20,486 bases of DNA from a virus. The notes under the pieces are model-generated. The model did not search any database. It saw nothing but the letters and a program-made list of their open reading frames with translations, and was not told the origin of the DNA. Of the stretch, positions 7,036 to 13,194 are shown one piece after another. The position numbers and the translations under genes are program-made. The stretch spans positions 1-20,486 of IMG/VR virus record IMGVR_UViG_3300028392_000343; one strand, 5' to 3'. How positions within the stretch are numbered: the first letter of the stretch is position 1; each line of letters opens with the position of its first letter.

Positions 7036-8832
7036 ATGGAAGAATATCTTGGAATACAAATTGATCCAGAAAAAGACAAATTATTCGATGAACTAGGAAT
7101 TAAGAGATTAATTGAATCGTATATGTGTGATGTTGAAGTGTCTCCTCAACATCGATTTGCGTTTGTTTCTAAAACTTTTGGATCGAATTTAGAACACGCT
7201 CAAAGGCTATATAATTATGCTAGTAATCATTGGTTGTCATATTCAACACCAATTCTCTCTTTTGGACGTAGTAAACGAGGATTACCAATATCATGTTTTT
7301 TAAACTTTATCGAAGATACTGCGGAGGGTTTAGTTGATAACTTATCTGAAACCAATTGGCTTAGTATGTTGGGTGGCGGGGTTGGTATTGGCTTTGGTAT
7401 TCGTTCCGCTGATGATAAGTCTACTGGGGTTATGCCACATCTCAAGATATATGACTCAAGTTCTTTGGCTTACCGACAGGGGCGTACTCGACGGGGTTCT
7501 TATGCTGCTTATCTCGATGTGTCTCATCCTGATATAATTTCATTCTTGGAAATGAGAAAACCCACGGGTGATCCTAATGTACGATGTTTAAATTTGCATC
7601 ACGGCATTAATATTAATGACGACTTTATGCGAATTATTGAAAGATGTATGATTGATCCCGAATCGAATGATGATTGGGAACTTAAAGATCCACACACCGG
7701 GGAAATCAGGGAAGTTGTTTCTGCCAAACATTTGTGGCAAATGATTATTGAGATACGAATGCAAACGGGAGAACCCTATTTACATTTTATCGATACTAGT
7801 AATAGATTATTACCTCAGTTTTTGAAAGATAAAGGACTAAAAATAAATCAGTCCAATCTCTGTTCTGAAATTATTTTACCAACAAATGAAGAACGAACCG
7901 CTGTGTGTTGTCTTTCTTCCTTGAATTTGGAATATTTCGATGATTGGAAGAATGATACTAATTTTTTGCGTGACGTTGCTGAAATGCTTGATAATGTACT
8001 TCAGTATTTCATTGATAATGCTCCTGATTCTATCCATAGAGCACGTTATAGTGCCGAACGAGAACGTTCAATTGGTGTTGGCGCTCTTGGCTTTCATGCC
8101 CATTTGCAGCGTAATAGAATACCCTTTGAAAGCGTTATGGCAAAAGTTGCAAACAATAGAATTTTCAAACATATTAAAGAAGGTTTAGATATTGCAAATT
8201 TGGACTTGGGCAAAGAACGTGGTGAAGCGCCTGATGCAAATGGAACTGGTCGTCGTTTCTCTCACACTTGTGCTATTGCTCCTAATGCTTCATCTTCTAT
8301 TATCATGGGTAATACTTCGCCAAGCATAGAACCATATAGGGCAAATGCTTATAGACAAGATACATTGTCCGGTGCGTTCTTAAATAAAAATAGACACTTG
8401 GATACAATCATTAAAGAAGAATGTTTATCCAAACACAGTGAACAGTGGTACGATGAAACATGGTCATCTATTATTGCAAATGACGGTTCGGTACAACATC
8501 TAAATTGGATGGATGATCTAATGAAAGACACATTCAAGACTTCCATGGAGATTGATCAACGATGGATCGTTGAATTGGCGGCAGATAGACAAAACTATAT
8601 AGATCAGTCACAGTCACTCAATCTTTTCTTTAGACCAGATGCACATATCAAATATGTCCATGCAATGCATTTTATGGCATGGAAGAAGGGTGTGAAGACT
8701 CTATACTATTGTCGTTCAGAAAAGATCGGCAAAGCAGATAAAGTATCGAAGAAAATTGAACGTGAAGTTATCAAAGAACTTGATATGACACAGATTGCTC
8801 AGGGTAACGATTGTATCGCTTGCGAAGGTTAA
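7036..8832 (+). CDS. nrdA: Ribonucleotide reductase class Ia, large subunit
   Basis: Reduces ribonucleoside diphosphates to deoxy forms with the NrdB radical. Active-site parts are all present: Cys87 (ISCFL) and Cys291 (CCLSSLNL) as the redox pair, N274-L-C276-S-E278 as the radical and acid/base residues, and L-Y-Y-C-R-S near the C-terminus for the tyrosine radical path. The C-terminal C-I-A-C pair, three residues from the end, is for re-reduction by thioredoxin or glutaredoxin. At 598 residues it is much shorter than T4 NrdA (~750). The N-terminal ATP-cone is missing, so dATP feedback inhibition is probably lost. ATG 7036 is chosen; the TTG at 7012 lies in the end of the previous gene. Confidence 0.94.
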   Translation: MEEYLGIQIDPEKDKLFDELGIKRLIESYMCDVEVSPQHRFAFVSKTFGSNLEHAQRLYNYASNHWLSYSTPILSFGRSKRGLPISCFLNFIEDTAEGLVDNLSETNWLSMLGGGVGIGFGIRSADDKSTGVMPHLKIYDSSSLAYRQGRTRRGSYAAYLDVSHPDIISFLEMRKPTGDPNVRCLNLHHGININDDFMRIIERCMIDPESNDDWELKDPHTGEIREVVSAKHLWQMIIEIRMQTGEPYLHFIDTSNRLLPQFLKDKGLKINQSNLCSEIILPTNEERTAVCCLSSLNLEYFDDWKNDTNFLRDVAEMLDNVLQYFIDNAPDSIHRARYSAERERSIGVGALGFHAHLQRNRIPFESVMAKVANNRIFKHIKEGLDIANLDLGKERGEAPDANGTGRRFSHTCAIAPNASSSIIMGNTSPSIEPYRANAYRQDTLSGAFLNKNRHLDTIIKEECLSKHSEQWYDETWSSIIANDGSVQHLNWMDDLMKDTFKTSMEIDQRWIVELAADRQNYIDQSQSLNLFFRPDAHIKYVHAMHFMAWKKGVKTLYYCRSEKIGKADKVSKKIEREVIKELDMTQIAQGNDCIACEG

Positions 8833-8846
8833 AATAATTAAAATAC

Positions 8847-9830
8847 ATGTCAAAACAAAAATACACTTTAACAGACGAAAGATCATTTTTCAAGCCATTC
8901 AATTATCCTTGGGCATATGACGCTTGGTTGAAACATGAACAGTCACATTGGCTACACACTGAAGTGCCCATGATGGAGGATGTGAAAGATTGGAAAAAGA
9001 AATTAACAAATGATGAAAAACGATTTCTTACTCAAATTTTTCGTTTCTTTACCCAAGGAGACATTGATGTTGCTGGCGGTTATGTTCGCAATTATCTTCC
9101 TTATTTTCCTCAACCAGAAATAAGAATGATGCTCACTGGCTTTGCTGCCAGAGAATCGTTGCACATTGCAGCATATTCACATCTGATTGAAACTCTCGGT
9201 CTTCCAGAAACAACTTATAATGAATTTCTGGAATATAGTGAGATGAAAGAGAAGCATGATTATGTTATGGATCTTTCATCAACAAACGGAACAAAAGAAA
9301 ATACTGCTAGACATATTGCAGTATTTTCCGCCTTCACTGAAGGTATGCAATTATTTTCTTCATTTATTATGTTGCTTAATTTTCCAAGGCATGGTAAAAT
9401 GAAAGGTATGGGACAGATTGTAACTTGGTCGATTGTTGATGAAACGCAACATGCTGAGTCTATGATTAGATTGTTTAAAACATACATAGAAGAAAATCGC
9501 GAAATTTGGAATGACGAATTGAAATCATCAATCTACACGGTTGCTGAGCGAATGGTTGATTTAGAGAATAAATTTATTGATCTTGCATTCTCAACTGGTG
9601 CAATGGAGAATCTGACCTCTGAGGATGTAAAGAAATATATACGTTATATCACTGATCGCCGTTTGATCTCTATGGGACTCAAAGGCATCTTTAAAGTAAA
9701 AAAGAACCCTTTGCCTTGGGTAGAGGAAATGATTAACGCACCAACTCATACCAACTTTTTTGAGAACAGAGCGACAGACTATGCTAAAGGTGCATTATCC
9801 GGAAGTTGGGGTGACGTATGGGCACAATAA
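8847..9830 (+). CDS. nrdB: Ribonucleotide reductase class Ia, small subunit
   Basis: Holds the di-iron tyrosyl-radical cofactor for NrdA. All six metal ligands can be placed by the spacing of E. coli NrdB: D72, E103, H106, E165, E199 and H202. The radical tyrosine is Y110 (motif ESLHIAAY), so this is a standard radical-bearing subunit and not a ligand-poor class Ie form. The C-terminal end (SGSWGDVWAQ) serves to dock on NrdA. The length of 327 residues is slightly short of typical NrdB (375-390). The ATG lies 14 bases after nrdA in an A/T-only stretch without a clear ribosome-binding site, so its translation probably depends on nrdA. Confidence 0.95.
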   Translation: MSKQKYTLTDERSFFKPFNYPWAYDAWLKHEQSHWLHTEVPMMEDVKDWKKKLTNDEKRFLTQIFRFFTQGDIDVAGGYVRNYLPYFPQPEIRMMLTGFAARESLHIAAYSHLIETLGLPETTYNEFLEYSEMKEKHDYVMDLSSTNGTKENTARHIAVFSAFTEGMQLFSSFIMLLNFPRHGKMKGMGQIVTWSIVDETQHAESMIRLFKTYIEENREIWNDELKSSIYTVAERMVDLENKFIDLAFSTGAMENLTSEDVKKYIRYITDRRLISMGLKGIFKVKKNPLPWVEEMINAPTHTNFFENRATDYAKGALSGSWGDVWAQ

Positions 9831-9842
9831 AAAGGAATAACA

Positions 9843-10037
9843 ATGTCAGTACACAAATCGATAAATGGAGAATGTTCAAATTGTGAGTCTACATTTTTAA
9901 TTAATTATACGGATATGCTTGCATCCAAAGAATATCCAGAATACTGTCCGTTCTGTGGCGAATTCATCGAAGAATTGTCCGAAGACTATATAGAAGAGTC
10001 TGAAGATGAATTTGACGATGAGGAAACATGGCATTAG
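9843..10037 (+). CDS. Small zinc-ribbon protein with acidic tail
   Basis: A 64-residue protein with a good ribosome-binding site (AAAAGGAATAACA before the ATG). C11-x-x-C14 and C35-P-F-C38-G make a zinc ribbon. Residues 40-64 are almost only Glu, Asp, Ser and a few aromatics. Such ribbons bind nucleic acid or proteins; the acidic tail may mimic DNA or bind a basic partner. It directly follows nrdB and overlaps the GIY-YIG-like gene by ten bases, so it belongs to the replication and nucleotide operon. I know similar small ribbons behind nrdB in other T4-like phages, but no tested function. Confidence 0.75.
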   Translation: MSVHKSINGECSNCESTFLINYTDMLASKEYPEYCPFCGEFIEELSEDYIEESEDEFDDEETWH

Positions 10038-10435
10038 AATGGCAATATAATAACGATATTTTTACAGAAGAGTTAATTGGTGATAACTATGGATTCGTCT
10101 ATGTTATCACCAACACCAAATCAAACAAAAAATACATTGGCAAAAAATTCTTTTATTCAATTAAGACTAAACAAGTCAACAAAAAAAGAAAAAAGATAAA
10201 AGTAGCAAGTGATTGGCAATCTTATTATGGATCGAACACGGAGTTGCAGAATGACGTTAAGACATTAGGTGAAGAGAATTTTATTAGAGAAATCATATAT
10301 TTGTGTAAAACAAAAGGCACATGTGGTTATCTAGAAGCAAAAGAACAATTTATTCGTAATGTACTTGAGACTGATGACTATTATAATACATGGATTATGG
10401 TTAGAGTCAGGAAATCACACTTAAAGGGTATTTAA
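10028..10435 (+). CDS. GIY-YIG-like endonuclease
   Basis: A 135-residue protein. The N-terminal core is YGFVYVITNT at residues 21-30 (the GIY-type strand) and KKYIGKK at 34-40 (the YIG strand). Next come a basic stretch, then W63 and YYG, and the probable catalytic Glu103 in YLEAKEQF. Spacing fits the GIY-YIG nuclease fold. The C-terminus (DDYYNTWIMVRV) matches a conserved group of small T4-like phage proteins of this fold. It could be a homing-type nuclease or one that cuts host DNA as T4 endonuclease II does. Since it sits in an operon and lacks a DNA-recognition domain, a housekeeping or host-DNA role seems as likely as homing. Next gene starts right after the stop. Confidence 0.7.
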   Translation: MALEWQYNNDIFTEELIGDNYGFVYVITNTKSNKKYIGKKFFYSIKTKQVNKKRKKIKVASDWQSYYGSNTELQNDVKTLGEENFIREIIYLCKTKGTCGYLEAKEQFIRNVLETDDYYNTWIMVRVRKSHLKGI

Positions 10436-10774
10436 ATGTTACCATGTTTTGCAGATATGAAAGGTATGCAGTATGACTGTCTTTCCTTTTTACCTTCCGA
10501 GGACGATAGTGTTAAAGTTGAAGCTGGACGTTTAGTGGATCCAGGAGAAAAGATGGGTGGAAGCGCAATGGGCGATTCTTATGAAATCGTATTATTTAAG
10601 GATGGAGATGATGGTGTTACGGATATCGATCATTTTAAGGCGATCCTTGGTTGTCCAATGGAGTACGCTTCAGGTATCATTCCTGCGGGTTGGTACGGTT
10701 TGATTACTAGATGGACAACAACGTCTAGTGAAATCACTGATGATCTTATCGAGAGTCTTAAATCTTACACTTGA
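10436..10774 (+). CDS. Uncharacterised acidic protein
   Basis: A 112-residue acidic protein that I do not recognise. It starts directly after the stop of the nuclease-like gene, with AAAGGG about nine bases upstream. It has several aromatic and Gly-rich stretches (PAGWYGLITRWTTTS), no membrane segment and no catalytic pattern that I can see. The last stop codon (TGA, 10772-10774) lies within the -35 box of the next promoter, so it is the end of the operon started by the primase region. Confidence 0.6.
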   Translation: MLPCFADMKGMQYDCLSFLPSEDDSVKVEAGRLVDPGEKMGGSAMGDSYEIVLFKDGDDGVTDIDHFKAILGCPMEYASGIIPAGWYGLITRWTTTSSEITDDLIESLKSYT

Positions 10775-10799
10775 CATTTTATCATAATTGTGATATTAT
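10771..10799 (+). promoter_or_regulatory. Sigma-70 promoter with extended -10, before RNase H
   Basis: TTGACA (10771-10776), 17-base spacer, TATTAT (10794-10799), with TG at 10791-10792 as an extended -10. It overlaps the stop codon of the preceding gene. Transcription would start near 10806, giving a leader of about 27 bases for the gene at 10833. Confidence 0.8.
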
Positions 10800-10832
10800 G
10801 GTGATTCAATACAATTTGGATGATAAAAAATC

Positions 10833-11693
10833 ATGATACTCGTTGATCTAAATCAAGTTCTTCTGTCTGGACTGATGGCACAAATTTCTGGCCAGAAAAG
10901 CATTAAATTGGAAGAGGATCTTATTCGCCATATGATTCTCAATATTTTAAAAAATCACATTAGAAATTTTAAAACCGATTATGGTGAAATTGTTTTGTGT
11001 TGTGACAATCGTAAATATTGGAGAAAAGACTTTTTTCCTTTTTACAAAGCATCACGAAAGAAGAATAGGGAAAAGTCAAACTTGGATTGGCATATGATTT
11101 TTGACATGTTGGCCAAGTTCAAGGATGAATTAAAAGAAAACTTCCCATACAAAGTTATTGATGTTGAAGGCGCTGAGGCTGATGACATTATTGGCACTTT
11201 AGTTCCTCGTCATATTGCACATGAAAATATTGTGATCATTTCCAGTGACGGAGACTTTCTTCAATTACAAAGATACAATACTGGAAAATATAATGTAAAG
11301 CAATACAATCCCGCTCAAAAGAAATTTATTAAGTCTGAAGAACCAATCATCGAATTGAAACAGAAGATTATTCAAGGAGATAAAGGAGATGGCATTCCAA
11401 ATATATTTTCTCCAAGTGATTGCTTTGTTCGTGAATTGCGACAGAAACCGATCACAAAAGGTTCTTTATCCAAACTTCTCTCTGAAGATATTGTGAATAC
11501 AGATAATGAATATGTAAAATCTGGTTTTCTTAGAAATCAAACTCTTATTGATTTAACATTTATTCCTCAAGAAATTAAAGAAGGAATTATTAATAAATAC
11601 GAAGAGACTAAACCCGCATCTAGAAACAAACTATTTAATTATTTTGTCGAAAAGAAGTTGATTAACTTGATGGATAATATTGGTGAGTTTTAA
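10833..11693 (+). CDS. rnh: RNase H / 5'-3' exonuclease, T4 Rnh type (FEN family)
   Basis: Removes RNA primers and adjacent DNA from Okazaki fragments. The 286-residue length is close to T4 RNase H (305). Acidic metal ligands are in order: D5, D58 (CCDNRKYWRKDF, with the helical-arch basic residues), E112-G-A-E115-A-D117-D118, D139 and D141 (SSDGDF), and D183/D186 in the helix-hairpin-helix part (GDKGDGIPN). This is the full FEN/PIN-like set. In T4 the gene is also next to late-transcription and replication genes. The ATG follows a sigma-70 promoter, and the stop overlaps the next start (TAATG). It functionally complements the primase at 5007. Confidence 0.9.
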   Translation: MILVDLNQVLLSGLMAQISGQKSIKLEEDLIRHMILNILKNHIRNFKTDYGEIVLCCDNRKYWRKDFFPFYKASRKKNREKSNLDWHMIFDMLAKFKDELKENFPYKVIDVEGAEADDIIGTLVPRHIAHENIVIISSDGDFLQLQRYNTGKYNVKQYNPAQKKFIKSEEPIIELKQKIIQGDKGDGIPNIFSPSDCFVRELRQKPITKGSLSKLLSEDIVNTDNEYVKSGFLRNQTLIDLTFIPQEIKEGIINKYEETKPASRNKLFNYFVEKKLINLMDNIGEF

Positions 11694-12115
11694 TGAAAAA
11701 CATTTATGAAATTTTTGATGAGTTTGAATTAGCATCATCAAAGTCAGAAAAAATGAAGGTTATTGAGAATAATCTATCCAAAATTTTGGTGGATGTTCTT
11801 TATCTGACCTTTCATCCCGATTATGAATGGAAATACAAAGAATTTCCATATAACTACAAAATTCCAGACACAAAACCAGGCATTTCTGTTTGTCAACTTA
11901 GCACGGAGATAAGAAAACTCTATCTTTTCCGTAAGTTCGATGATGCCGCTGAAAATTTATCGGAACGAAAGAGTAAAGAACTGCTACTTCAGTTTTTAGA
12001 ATCATTTGAACCCAGAGAAGCTGAAGTTATTATTGGAATTTTTAAGAAAGATCAAGGAGTTGAGGGTTTGACTTATGAATTTGTAAAAGAGGCATTCCCG
12101 CAACTGTTACCTTAA
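11693..12115 (+). CDS. Conserved T4-like phage protein (DUF6433-like)
   Basis: A 140-residue mostly helical protein whose ATG overlaps the RNase H stop by one base. The pattern is typical of a family that I recall as DUF6433 in T4-like phages: MKNIYEIFDEFELASSKSEK at the start, L-x-x-x-F-H-P-D in the middle, and LLQFLESFEPREAEVIIGIF with LTYEFVKEAFPQLLP at the end. No catalytic residue is apparent. In T4 the genes after rnh (dsbA, 33, 59) act in late transcription and helicase loading. The position is similar, but I do not see sequence resemblance to those, so no function is assigned. Confidence 0.75.
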   Translation: MKNIYEIFDEFELASSKSEKMKVIENNLSKILVDVLYLTFHPDYEWKYKEFPYNYKIPDTKPGISVCQLSTEIRKLYLFRKFDDAAENLSERKSKELLLQFLESFEPREAEVIIGIFKKDQGVEGLTYEFVKEAFPQLLP

Positions 12116-12162
12116 CATGCCGGGTATCAAAATAAAGGCATTCAATCAACGGAGTCAAAAAG

Positions 12163-12366
12163 GTGTCTAAAAGTATTGCAAAATCTCGTAAAAAGTGGGT
12201 TGAAGAAGATTATAGTGAATTTGATCGTACTTTCTTAAATAAAAATAAGAAAAAATCCGAAATTGTCGAAGTGAAGAGATCAAAAAATCGAACTTTTACG
12301 AAAATGAAGCACATGACAACTGATGAATTAGTGGAATTATATGATAGGGAAGAAGAATTCCGTTAA
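12163..12366 (+). CDS. Small basic protein
   Basis: A 67-residue protein starting at GTG 12163, with GGAG eight bases upstream; no ATG gives a better start. It is very rich in Lys, Arg, Glu and Ser. A short helical end (TTDELVELYDREEEFR) suggests a protein-binding helix after a cationic region. No family is recognised. It lies in the slot that T4 uses for its small transcription coactivator gene 33 (after rnh), but I see no sequence support for that identity. A hairpin and a new promoter come directly after it. Confidence 0.55.
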   Translation: MSKSIAKSRKKWVEEDYSEFDRTFLNKNKKKSEIVEVKRSKNRTFTKMKHMTTDELVELYDREEEFR

Positions 12367-12378
12367 TTTTTGAGTGAG

Positions 12379-12400
12379 AGCTCTTCATGGAAGAAGAGCT
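12379..12400 (+). terminator. Hairpin at the end of the RNase H transcript
   Basis: AGCTCTTC, loop ATGGAA, GAAGAGCT form a perfect 8-base-pair stem 13 bases after the stop codon. There is no T-run behind it; the -35 box of the next promoter starts at its last base. It may stop transcription poorly or act as an RNA-processing or end-protecting structure. Confidence 0.5.
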
Positions 12401-12428
12401 TGACAAGATCGAGATAATCTTGTATAAT
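12400..12428 (+). promoter_or_regulatory. Sigma-70 promoter with dyad in spacer
   Basis: TTGACA (12400-12405), 17-base spacer, TATAAT (12423-12428): a perfect match to the consensus. The spacer holds the inverted repeat ACAAGAT (12403-12409) and ATCTTGT (12417-12423). The -10 overlaps the ATG at 12427, so that ATG cannot be the start of the gene this promoter serves. Confidence 0.85.
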
Positions 12429-12459
12429 GAACTCTGAAATTTGTTATGGAGTCTATTTT

Positions 12460-12807
12460 ATGATGATTTATGCGGCCGTTCCTAAGTATAAACCCAAGAA
12501 AAAATCTAAAAAAATGATTTCTTCTACGTCAAAACCAGTTAAACTTGAGACTAAACGTCTCTCTTCCTATAAATTGGAAGTTCCATCGGATAGAATTACT
12601 CCAAATTATCCATCTGCTGATGTTGTAGTCACGGGAGCGCTTTCAAAATCTGGAATTATGCGAAATTTCCACAAACTTTCTGAAGAAGATCGTAAAATTG
12701 TTGAGAAAATTGGTAATTGTCTTGCACCTTTACACAAAGGTAATTACATATACGTGTCTGAGGGTATAAATCCTGCTTCACTTGGTCGTAAAAATGAGGT
12801 TTTGTAA
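12460..12807 (+). CDS. Uncharacterised basic protein
   Basis: A 115-residue protein. The ATG at 12460 is chosen because GGAG lies eight bases upstream and because the earlier ATG (12427) is part of the -10 box. The N-terminus is strongly basic (KYKPKKKSKK). The C-terminal half (VVVTGALSKSGIMRNFHKLS, EEDRKIVEKIGNCLAPLHKG) looks like a small folded domain. I do not recognise the family. It overlaps the next gene by one base (TAATG). Position after a strong sigma-70 promoter suggests early expression. Confidence 0.6.
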   Translation: MMIYAAVPKYKPKKKSKKMISSTSKPVKLETKRLSSYKLEVPSDRITPNYPSADVVVTGALSKSGIMRNFHKLSEEDRKIVEKIGNCLAPLHKGNYIYVSEGINPASLGRKNEVL

Positions 12808-12980
12808 TGTTTGAAAGTAATATTGATGAATTTTATGAAAGTTTTTATGAAGAAGACTATCGATTTCACAACTTGCCTGAAGATGAGTTGAAATATGAGA
12901 TTTCAATTATGAAAATCATTATGGAAAAGAAGAAAATTGGCAAAAACATTGTTTCTATTAATCAGAAATATGCATTTTGA
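12807..12980 (+). CDS. Very small acidic/helical protein
   Basis: A 57-residue reading frame starting at the ATG that overlaps the previous stop (TAATG). The first half is acidic and rich in Phe/Tyr (DEFYESFYEEDYRF), the second half basic and helical (IMKIIMEKKKIGKN). Its stop lies inside the next gene (11-base overlap). Support comes from the coupling on both sides and from codon use like that of its neighbours. No family recognised. Confidence 0.6.
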   Translation: MFESNIDEFYESFYEEDYRFHNLPEDELKYEISIMKIIMEKKKIGKNIVSINQKYAF

Positions 12981-13143
12981 AACCAAAATTAAACAAGATT
13001 ATGATGTTGTTGAAGGATATTACTATTACATTGAACTTCCAGATGAATTATTGAAAGAATTGGGTTGGGAAGAAGGTAATGAGTTGGATTTGTCCATAAA
13101 ATTGGGAACTAATGGTAATGTTATAGTCATAAAAAGAACTTGA
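12970..13143 (+). CDS. AbrB/MazE-like small protein
   Basis: A 57-residue protein; ATG 12970 is chosen because the upstream in-frame TTG at 12937 would add residues overlapping the previous gene. The sequence YYYIELPDELLKELGWEEGNELDLSIK fits the swapped-hairpin AbrB/SpoVT fold (an ELP start, then LGW-x-x-G-x-E-L), followed by a last strand (GNVIVIKRT). Such proteins are dimeric DNA binders and are often antitoxins. There is no separate toxin-like gene next to it, so an autorepressor or stand-alone regulator is more likely. Its stop TGA is part of the -35 of the promoter for the next gene. Confidence 0.65.
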   Translation: MHFETKIKQDYDVVEGYYYYIELPDELLKELGWEEGNELDLSIKLGTNGNVIVIKRT

Positions 13144-13168
13144 CTTTTTGCTGAAGATGTGCGATAAT
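13140..13168 (+). promoter_or_regulatory. Sigma-70 promoter with extended -10, before the VWA protein
   Basis: TTGACT (13140-13145), 17-base spacer, GATAAT (13163-13168), with TG at 13160-13161 (extended -10). The stop codon of the AbrB-like gene sits in its -35 box. Start would be near 13175, some 20 bases before the ATG at 13195. Confidence 0.75.
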
Positions 13169-13194
13169 GTCTCTGTAAATGAGAGAAATATATT

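Noticed and set aside
11596-11606. AATAAATA-like sequence within RNase H (and another at 4023 in the lysis genes)
   Set aside because: Inside coding sequence without a gene start at a suitable distance; expected by chance in AT-rich DNA.
12117-12170. 17-codon frame (MPGIKIKAFNQRSQKGV) between two genes, with a start reminiscent of phage S21 proteins
   Set aside because: Stops after 17 codons, lacks the rest of an S21 protein and contains the ribosome-binding site of the GTG start at 12163.
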